Assembly: GCA_016199325.1 (NCBI GenBank)
Contig: JACQGW010000357.1
Coordinates: 1 to 6,150, forward strand
Length of the DNA stretch: 6,150 nucleotides
From: Chloroflexota bacterium
GTDB taxonomy: Bacteria; Chloroflexota; Dehalococcoidia; JACQGW01
Direction: 5' to 3'
This document shows, one piece after another, positions 1 to 4,111 of the stretch (its first letter is position 1; the number at the start of each line of letters is the position of its first letter). The translations under genes and the position numbers were made by a program. Below the pieces are notes generated by a model. That model saw only the letters and a list, made by a program, of their open reading frames with translations. It did no database searches and was not told where the DNA came from.

Positions 1-120
1 GGCGAGGGGAGACGCCGGGGTATGCCCTCACCCCCGGCCCCTCTCCCGCGCACGGGCGAGGGGAGACGGGGGAGCGGACCCTCACCCCCGGCCCCTCTCC
101 CGCGGAGCGGGAGAGGGGAG
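1..120. repeat. 54-bp-period GC-rich repeat, about 2.2 units
   Basis: CCCTCACCCCCGGCCCCTCT starts at 25 and again at 79, exactly 54 bp apart. The tail GGCGAGGGGAGAC of an earlier unit occupies 1-13 and matches 55-67 at the same spacing. Each unit is an imperfect inverted repeat. In the last unit 92-103 and 107-118 form a perfect 12-bp stem around GGA. The period is a multiple of three and the units lie in the mannosidase reading frame, giving LTPGPSPAHGRGE and then LTPGPSPAERERGGE. Similar sequences are scattered through genomes of Chloroflexota and other high-GC bacteria (from memory, not searched). Confidence 0.85.
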
Positions 121-1052
121 GCGAGCGGAGCGAGCGGGGTGAAGGCGCGCCTCGCATTCGCCTGCTGGCGCGGGGGCCGGTCTTTGCCGAGATCGAGATC
201 CGGCGGACGCTGGTGTTGCCGGGGCGGGTCGAGCAGGGCCGGCGGGTCGGGATCGTGCGCTGCCCGATGGTGACGCGGGTCCGCCTGTGGCGGCAGATCG
301 ACCGCGTCGAGCTCGAGACGGAGCTCGTCAATCGCGCCGAGGACCACCGGCTCCGAGTGCTCTTCCCGGCCGAGCCGGCGTCTACGGTGCTGGCCGAGAG
401 CCCGTTCGCCGTCGTCCGCCGGCCGCTTCAGTCGCCGAAGCCGAAGCTCGCCTGGCGTGAGCCGCCGTGTCCCACCCAGCACACGGGCGGCGCGGTCGCC
501 GTCGGCGGGCTCGTGCTGCTCACGCAGGGCCTGCCGGAATACGAGACCTGGGAGACGGCCGATGGGACCGTGCTGGCGCTGACGCTGCTGCGCTGTGTTG
601 GCCTGATCTCACGGGACGACATGTGGACCCGCCCCGGCCACGCCGGGCCACCATTGGAAGTTCCGGCCGCCCAGTGCATCGGCACGCACCGGTTTGCCTA
701 CGCGCTCCAGCTCGGCCGGCCGACGCCGGCCGCATTGCTGCGCGCTTCGCAGGAGTACCGAACGCCCGGGCACCTGGGCGACGCTGGGACGGCAGGGCGG
801 TTGAACGGTCGACTAACGGTGGAGGGATCTGATCTGGCCTGGGCGGCCCTGAAGCCGGCCGAGGATGGCGGCGGCGTCGTCCTCCGGCTCTACAACCCCG
901 ACGACCACGAGGCCGCCACCGGCGAGGTGCTGGCGGACGGGGAGATCCGCCGGCTCGCGCTGGACGAGAGCGATCAGGGACCGGGCGACCGCCGGTTCGC
1001 GCTGCCGGCCGGGCGAATTGGGACGTGGCGGATCAGACCTGGACGATGGTGA
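3..1052 (+). CDS. GH38 alpha-mannosidase, C-terminal part (5' end off the window)
   Basis: This is the C-terminal beta-domain part of a glycoside hydrolase family 38 alpha-mannosidase; the catalytic domain with the nucleophile Asp would lie to the left of the window. The assignment rests on motifs typical of GH38 tails: VFAEIEIRRTLVLP (from about 183), LETELVNRAEDHRLRVLFP, the segment around RPGHAGPPLEVPAAQCIGTHRF (about 631-700), and near the end VLRLYNPDDHEA followed by RFALPAGRIGTWRIRP. A GTG at 213 could be taken as the start, but homology begins before it and the frame has no stop from base 3 onward, so I treat the gene as 5'-partial. The frame passes straight through the 54-bp repeats at 1-120, which encode LTPGPSPA-type peptide. 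Either the protein carries a repeat-encoded linker, or the gene was broken and only looks continuous. The 3' end overlaps the convergent toxin gene by 20 bp. Confidence 0.8.
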   Translation, partial: RGETPGYALTPGPSPAHGRGETGERTLTPGPSPAERERGGERSERGEGAPRIRLLARGPVFAEIEIRRTLVLPGRVEQGRRVGIVRCPMVTRVRLWRQIDRVELETELVNRAEDHRLRVLFPAEPASTVLAESPFAVVRRPLQSPKPKLAWREPPCPTQHTGGAVAVGGLVLLTQGLPEYETWETADGTVLALTLLRCVGLISRDDMWTRPGHAGPPLEVPAAQCIGTHRFAYALQLGRPTPAALLRASQEYRTPGHLGDAGTAGRLNGRLTVEGSDLAWAALKPAEDGGGVVLRLYNPDDHEAATGEVLADGEIRRLALDESDQGPGDRRFALPAGRIGTWRIRPGRW

Positions 1053-1425
1053 GGCTGGGATCAAGTTGTAGCAGATCGTCGGGATCACTGGTGACGACGA
1101 GCCCGCCGTGTCCGCGCGCAGCGAGCACGACCGAGGCATCGACGACATCCGACGTGCCGCGGCGGCCACACAACTCACCTGCTGCTCTGGCTCGTAACGC
1201 CGTGAAGTCCTCGACACGCACGTTCCGGGCGCTCAGCAAGGCGGCGAGCCGTGCCTGCCGGGCACCATCTCGCCAGACTTGCGCCAGTGCCCCGGCCGGC
1301 ACGACGATCGGCGCGCCCTGATCCTTTGCGCGTTGAATCAGCACGGCAACGGCGCGCCGACGAGCCTCGAAGGCGATCAACGCGCCTGCGTCGAAGGTTA
1401 TCCCTCGAGCAACCGGTCGGCCCAC
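1033..1425 (-). CDS. PIN-domain toxin, VapC type
   Basis: This is a 130-residue PIN-domain protein, the usual size of a VapC ribonuclease toxin, which would cleave RNA with metal ions held by clustered acidic residues. ITFDAGALIAFE carries the first acidic residue (D12). GTSDVVDASVVLAA holds D93 and D96, and VVTSDPDDL holds D114, D116 and D117. In VVPAGALAQVWRDG a Gln (Q49) occupies the place where many PIN proteins have Glu; I recall this VVPAG..AQVWR subfamily as common in Chloroflexota and Actinobacteria. The start is GTG at 1425, chosen because GAGGAGGAG (1431-1439) lies 5 nt upstream, inside the antitoxin gene. The two genes overlap by 28 bp, which suggests translational coupling. The gene runs tail to tail into the mannosidase. 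Confidence 0.85.
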   Translation of the reverse strand: MGRPVARGITFDAGALIAFEARRRAVAVLIQRAKDQGAPIVVPAGALAQVWRDGARQARLAALLSARNVRVEDFTALRARAAGELCGRRGTSDVVDASVVLAARGHGGLVVTSDPDDLLQLDPSLTIVQV

Positions 1426-1661
1426 GCACGCTCCTCCTCGGTCATCGACTGTTCGCAGAAGATCTCGTCGAGCACCTCCTGCAACCGGTCGCGCTCGAGC
1501 TTCTCGGCGAGGGCGGCCGCGATGAGCGCACTCAGCGAGGGCGCCTGCCCTGCCTGAACTTCCGCGCGCGCTGCCTGGGCCAGATTGCGGGGCAACGACA
1601 CGGCCAGTTTCTCGTGCGACACCTGACGCGGCCGGCGTCCGCGGGCTGGTTCGCGATTCAT
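1398..1661 (-). CDS. CopG/ribbon-helix-helix antitoxin, VapB type
   Basis: This 87-residue protein is the likely antitoxin for the PIN protein that overlaps its 3' end. Residues 18-58 look like a ribbon-helix-helix fold: a beta strand KLAVSLP, helix A (NLAQAARAEVQAG), then the APSLSALIAAALAEKLERD segment typical of CopG-like antitoxins. Such proteins bind operator DNA as dimers. The C-terminal part, SMTEEERAWADRLLEG, is acidic and helical and probably wraps the toxin. The N-terminus is basic (RGRRPRQ). The ATG at 1659-1661 has GGGAGG 7 nt upstream. The gene begins 21 bp after the stop of the PLP enzyme gene, but it appears to have its own promoter and operator at 1677-1694. The fold assignment is from pattern, not a profile search. 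Confidence 0.8.
   Translation of the reverse strand: MNREPARGRRPRQVSHEKLAVSLPRNLAQAARAEVQAGQAPSLSALIAAALAEKLERDRLQEVLDEIFCEQSMTEEERAWADRLLEG
1431..1439 (-). promoter_or_regulatory. Shine-Dalgarno site of the PIN toxin
   Basis: GAGGAGGAG on the minus strand ends 5 nt before the GTG at 1423-1425. It lies inside the antitoxin coding sequence, in its TEEER codons, and it decides the toxin start. Confidence 0.65.
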
Positions 1662-1676
1662 AGGGGAACCTCCCGC

Positions 1677-1694
1677 ATTCGGTTATACCCGAAT
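1677..1694. promoter_or_regulatory. Palindromic operator over the toxin-antitoxin -10
   Basis: ATTCGGTTATACCCGAAT is an 18-bp palindrome with 8 of 9 base pairs matched and a central TATA. On the minus strand it contains TATAAC (1687-1682), a good -10 hexamer 20 nt before the antitoxin ATG. A ribbon-helix-helix dimer pair bound here would cover the promoter, which is the classic autoregulation of VapBC modules. It also contains the TAA stop (1685-1683) of the PLP enzyme gene. I see no good -35. Confidence 0.65.
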
Positions 1695-2732
1695 AGTACC
1701 AGAAGGTTCGTTCGCGGGCAAGCCATAGGTATGCCAGAAGAGCAGGGTCCTGCCGTAGCGGCCCGTCGTGCCGGCGTCGAGGACGGCGGCCATGGTCTTG
1801 GCGGTATAGGTGTGGTCGAGGACGATCCCTTCACTCTCGGCCAGGAGCCGGGCGGCCCGGTCGGCCTCGTCGGTCCGGTAGCCGTAGCCGCGCCCGATGT
1901 AGCCCTCCAGCACCTCGACGTCGGCGGCCGTCAGCGGCGCGGCCGTGATCGACGCGCCGGCGCGGCGCATGAGAGTGATCGTTCGGTTCGCCAGGCCGGC
2001 GATGGCCGCCGCGTCGACCCGAACGTAGTCGCTGACCCGCACGGCGACGATCCGGCAGGGCAGGCCGAGCAACCGAGCGCCGGCGAGCAGCCCGGCGGCG
2101 GTGCCGCTGGAGCCGGCGGCGACGAAAATGGCGTCCGGGACGGGCGCCTCGCCGGCCGCGATCTGCTCGGCCAGCTCGCAGGCGGCGCTGACGTAGCCGA
2201 GCGTGCCGAGCGGCGTTGAGCCACCCGGCAGGATGACGGTGGGCGGTCGGCCGTCCTCGACGACGCCGAGCAGCCAGTGGCGGAGGGCAATGGCGGCGGC
2301 GACCGGAGATGAGCCGACCAGCGCGACGCGATCGGCATGGCGGCGGGTCAGCGCCAGCGTTTGCCGGACGGCGGGGTCGTCCGGCTGGGGGATGAGAATG
2401 GCCGTGACCCGGAGGCCGAACTGGCGGCCGTAAAGCGCCGTGGCCAGGGCATGGTGTGAGCCCCGGGCGCCGAAGGTGATGATGCGCCGGGATCGACGGG
2501 AGAGGGCGCCGGCGAGGAGGAACTCGAGCTTGCGCGGCTTGTTGCCGCCGTAGGGCGTTGCCGAGCGGTCGTCGCGTTTCACCAGGAGCGTCAGGCCGAA
2601 CCGGCGGCCAAGGGTGCTCAGGGGGACGACGGGCGTCGGCGCCTCGACGATCCGGCGCCACGCCACCCGCTCGCGCAGCTCCGGAAACCGGCGGAAGAGC
2701 GCCGGCAGCTCCCCAGAATCGTCTGTCGCCAT
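1683..2732 (-). CDS. PLP-dependent D-cysteine desulfhydrase/ACC deaminase-family protein
   Basis: This is a 349-residue fold-type II PLP enzyme in the family that deaminates D-cysteine or 1-aminocyclopropane-1-carboxylate; the length is usual. Numbered from the ATG at 2732, GGNKPRKLEF holds the PLP lysine (K65). AAGSSGTAAGLLAG (about 205-218) is the phosphate-binding loop, GIVLDHTYTAKTMAAVL (about 302-318) matches the family's DPVYTGK region, and LFWHTYGLPA is the C-terminal motif. Three motifs deviate: GARGSHHALATA replaces the usual SNHxR, YTAK replaces YTGK, and HTYGLP replaces HTGGxP. The substrate is therefore open. A longer frame with TTG at 2774 exists, but that TTG is the first base triplet of a -35 box, so the ATG is preferred. 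The SD is weak (AGGGTG) and the predicted leader is only about 7 nt. The last codons, GTA TAA, lie inside the downstream operator. Confidence 0.85.
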   Translation of the reverse strand: MATDDSGELPALFRRFPELRERVAWRRIVEAPTPVVPLSTLGRRFGLTLLVKRDDRSATPYGGNKPRKLEFLLAGALSRRSRRIITFGARGSHHALATALYGRQFGLRVTAILIPQPDDPAVRQTLALTRRHADRVALVGSSPVAAAIALRHWLLGVVEDGRPPTVILPGGSTPLGTLGYVSAACELAEQIAAGEAPVPDAIFVAAGSSGTAAGLLAGARLLGLPCRIVAVRVSDYVRVDAAAIAGLANRTITLMRRAGASITAAPLTAADVEVLEGYIGRGYGYRTDEADRAARLLAESEGIVLDHTYTAKTMAAVLDAGTTGRYGRTLLFWHTYGLPANEPSGTIRV

Positions 2733-2745
2733 CACCCTGCGATAG

Positions 2746-2774
2746 AGTCTAGCAGGCTGCTTCGATAGCGTCAA
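2746..2774 (-). promoter_or_regulatory. Sigma-70-type promoter of the PLP enzyme gene
   Basis: TTGACG (2774-2769), a 17-bp spacer, then TAGACT (2751-2746), on the minus strand. Transcription would start near 2739, leaving a leader of about 7 nt, so initiation may be nearly leaderless. The -35 directly follows the TGA stop (2777-2775) of the degenerate upstream reading frame. Confidence 0.6.
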
Positions 2775-3016
2775 TCAGGCCTGCCTGAGAGGCGTCCAGG
2801 CGGCGCGGAAGACACGCAGGAAGTTCTCACCCATGACCGTTCTGTGTGCGCCACATCTTCCTCGATCGGCGCAGTGAGTACGCCGGCCGGATCCGGTCCG
2901 GCAAGCACCGCCAACGCCCGGTCGATCGCCGCACCGCCGATCGACCGCTCGCGAAGCGATTGTTGGAGCTCTTCGGCCGAGAGGAAGCGATAGCCACCAG
3001 GTCGCCTGCTAATCGC
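2775..3016 (-). pseudogene. Degenerate coding remnant with a dipeptidase-like C-terminus
   Basis: No intact gene fits 2775-3040. The last 21 codons before the TGA at 2777-2775 read VMGENFLRVFRAAWTPLRQA. This matches the GGNFLRVF tail typical of M19 membrane-dipeptidase-like enzymes. The other minus-strand frame is open from 3016 to 2771 but has no start near its beginning. It reads YRFLSAEELQQSLRERS and later APIEEDVAH, and EEDV is what usually precedes the GENF motif. A single-base frameshift around 2838-2850 would join EEDV to VMGENF. I infer a frameshifted, 5'-truncated remnant. The family name rests on a short motif and is tentative; the upstream helical part I do not recognise. Confidence 0.35.
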
Positions 3017-3040
3017 TCACCCGCTCCCAATCGGCGACGA

Positions 3041-3349
3041 TCAAGCTTGCTTTGCCGCCCGCTTTGGCGCCCGCTTGAGGTGGCGCATCGGGATGATCAC
3101 CTTGCGGACGGTCTGGTCGTCCGGCGTCGCCTCGAAATCGACCCGGGCCATGTTGCCGGCGAGCAGAGCGACGAGCTGCCCCTCGCGCCCCGGCGAGAGG
3201 TTGGGGTTCTCCGGCACGTCGTCGATCAGGGTCACCCGGTCGCCGGCGGCCAGTGGGCGCATTTCTTCGAGGCGTTCCTGTTTGCGGAGCTGATTGCGCA
3301 GTCGAAGCAAGTCGGGGCGAGGGTTGGCGTCGCGACGAGGCCCGGCCAT
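3041..3349 (-). CDS. Small basic protein with an SH3-like barrel, function unknown
   Basis: This is a 102-residue protein that I do not recognise by name. Residues 10-32 (RPDLLRLRNQLRKQERLEEM) form a charged, probably coiled-coil helix. Residues 34-90 (LAAGDRVTLIDDVPEN, REGQLVALLAGNMARVDFE, KVIIPMRHL) have the strand pattern of small SH3/KOW-like barrels such as DUF4926-type proteins. The C-terminus is strongly basic (KRAPKRAAKQA), which would suit nucleic-acid or ribosome contact, but that is speculation. The frame extends further upstream to 3721 but becomes low-complexity Pro/Ala/Arg sequence there. I chose the ATG at 3349 because AGGAG lies 7 nt before it and a good promoter lies 33 bp upstream. 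The flanking spacers and its own promoter make it a single-gene unit. Confidence 0.7.
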   Translation of the reverse strand: MAGPRRDANPRPDLLRLRNQLRKQERLEEMRPLAAGDRVTLIDDVPENPNLSPGREGQLVALLAGNMARVDFEATPDDQTVRKVIIPMRHLKRAPKRAAKQA

Positions 3350-3381
3350 CGGTGCTCTCCTGTTCTCCAAGAATCCCCTGT

Positions 3382-3410
3382 ATTGTACACGCAAACGGCT
3401 ACGCTGGCGA
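3382..3410 (-). promoter_or_regulatory. Promoter of the 102-residue protein gene
   Basis: TCGCCA (3410-3405), a 17-bp spacer and TACAAT (3387-3382) on the minus strand match 4/6 and 5/6 of the sigma-70 consensus. AGGAG (3361-3357) follows 7 nt before the ATG. Confidence 0.55.
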
Positions 3411-3436
3411 GAGCGGCCGCACCGCCAGGATGGGAG

Positions 3437-3478
3437 GTTTCTGGTTTGGGGTTTCTGGTTTCTGGTTCGTGGTCTCTG
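3437..3478. repeat. Heptanucleotide tandem repeat, GTTTCTG x6
   Basis: Six consecutive 7-bp units: GTTTCTG, GTTTGGG, GTTTCTG, GTTTCTG, GTTCGTG, GTCTCTG. Three are perfect. The repeat lies in the spacer between the two small genes. In any frame it gives unstructured peptide, so it is almost certainly non-coding. The minus-strand form, CCAGAAAC repeats, is a recurrent intergenic motif I associate with Chloroflexota. Confidence 0.8.
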
Positions 3479-3517
3479 GGCACCGCGCCAGTCACTCGAA
3501 TCGCTCCAGGCGCGGCG

Positions 3518-3541
3518 GGGGCGGACCGTCTGGTCCGCCCC
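3518..3541. terminator. Perfect hairpin downstream of the 155-residue protein gene
   Basis: GGGGCGGACC (3518-3527), loop GTCT, then GGTCCGCCCC (3532-3541): a perfect 10-bp, GC-rich stem. It starts 26 nt past the stop of the minus-strand gene at 3568, where a terminator is expected. On the minus strand no T-run follows. On the plus strand it is followed by TTGATTCTTTCT. It could stop transcription in either direction or protect a 3' end. Confidence 0.5.
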
Positions 3542-3546
3542 TTGAT

Positions 3547-3579
3547 TCTTTCTGGATGCTTCCTGGATTATTCCTGGTG
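3547..3579. repeat. 11-bp imperfect tandem repeat, 3 units
   Basis: TCTTTCTGGAT, GCTTCCTGGAT and TATTCCTGGTG repeat at 11 bp, about one helical turn, with a fourth CTCCTGG half-unit following. The run spans the stop codon (TAA, 3570-3568) of the minus-strand gene, so the last residues of that protein are encoded by it. Confidence 0.5.
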
Positions 3580-4035
3580 CTCCTGGCGCCCCTGGGGGTC
3601 GAGCCGCCCCAGCCGGCGCCGGCGGCGCTGGGGCCGTTCTTCGTCGGGTGGCGCCGGCGATATCTTGCGGCGGAGGCGGCGCGACGGCGGCGGCGGCGGC
3701 GGCTCGTCCGCGTGCTGGCACGTCGGCAGGGTCTTGACGTCGGTGTTATGCCGCCAGAGCACGCCGGAGCCGAAGCCGTCCAGCATGCAGGCGAGGCCGA
3801 AGTCGAGGACCCGATCGATCGGCAGGTCGATCCGACCCGTCCGGCGGCGGCCGAGGTGCTCATCGGCCAGGGTCTCGACGATACCCTCTAGCGACCGAGC
3901 GAGCGGGGGGAGCAGCGTCTGAAGGCAAAGTCCGGTCTCCTGCCAGTAGCGCTCGAGGTCCTCCCGTAGCCAGTTGGCGTTTTCTTCCTCCAGCGCGTCT
4001 TCGATTTCTCGGCGCAGCCGGTCTCTGTCGATCAC
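3568..4035 (-). CDS. Uncharacterised 155-residue protein with Pro/Arg-rich tail
   Basis: I do not recognise this family. The N-terminal 60 residues are helical and acidic (LRREIEDALEEENANWL, EDLERYWQETGLCLQTLL, LARSLEGIVETLADEHLG). A conserved-looking middle follows: RIDLPIDRVLDFGLACMLDGFGSGVLWRHN (about 68-97). After about residue 110 the sequence is low complexity: six prolines encoded by six CCG codons (3702-3685), then a run of arginines and PQGRQEHQE, ending in the 11-bp repeat. This tail looks like expanded repeat DNA. There is no signal peptide or clear membrane segment. The frame extends to 4464, but the GTG at 4035 is strongly supported because AAGGAGG (4047-4041) lies 5 nt before it and the extended -10 promoter is 68 bp upstream. 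The LarA-like gene ends in that promoter. Confidence 0.7.
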   Translation of the reverse strand: MIDRDRLRREIEDALEEENANWLREDLERYWQETGLCLQTLLPPLARSLEGIVETLADEHLGRRRTGRIDLPIDRVLDFGLACMLDGFGSGVLWRHNTDVKTLPTCQHADEPPPPPPSRRLRRKISPAPPDEERPQRRRRRLGRLDPQGRQEHQE

Positions 4036-4040
4036 GATGG

Positions 4041-4047
4041 CCTCCTT
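4041..4047 (-). promoter_or_regulatory. Strong Shine-Dalgarno site fixing a GTG start
   Basis: AAGGAGG on the minus strand, 5 nt before the GTG at 4035-4033. It is the best ribosome binding site in the window and rules out the longer upstream reading of the frame. Confidence 0.75.
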
Positions 4048-4102
4048 CACGCAGTCTAGGTCGTCGGGAGATCGGACGACCGACGACCAATTGCGCGGCT
4101 GT

Positions 4103-4111
4103 ATTATACCA
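4103..4111 (-). promoter_or_regulatory. Extended -10 promoter embedded in the end of the LarA-like gene
   Basis: TGGTATAAT (4111-4103) is a perfect TATAAT with the TGn extension. Upstream only a weak -35 (CTGCCG or TGCCGT near 4132-4126) is seen, as is usual for extended -10 promoters. The TAA stop of the LarA-like gene (4106-4104) lies inside the hexamer. The start codon of the next gene is 68 bp away. Confidence 0.65.

Noticed and set aside
1..120. Possible CRISPR array from regularly spaced repeats
   Set aside because: The 54-bp period leaves no unique spacers; nearly the whole unit is repeated, and it is coding in frame.
1251..2219. Long plus-strand open frame of 322 codons
   Set aside because: It is antisense to the toxin, antitoxin and PLP enzyme genes, which have clear family motifs. 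It is Arg/Gly-rich and shows none.
3607..3633. CCCCAGC...GCTGGGG inverted repeat as a terminator
   Set aside because: It lies inside the 155-residue coding region, has no T-run, and is easily formed in GC-rich low-complexity DNA.
3350..3721. N-terminal extension of the 102-residue protein
   Set aside because: It would translate the promoter, the heptamer repeat and the hairpin into Pro/Ala/Arg sequence. The ATG at 3349 has a good Shine-Dalgarno site.
2846..3922. Plus-strand open frame of 358 codons
   Set aside because: It crosses two minus-strand genes, their promoters, the heptamer repeat and the hairpin, and its composition is low-complexity Arg/Ser/Gly.
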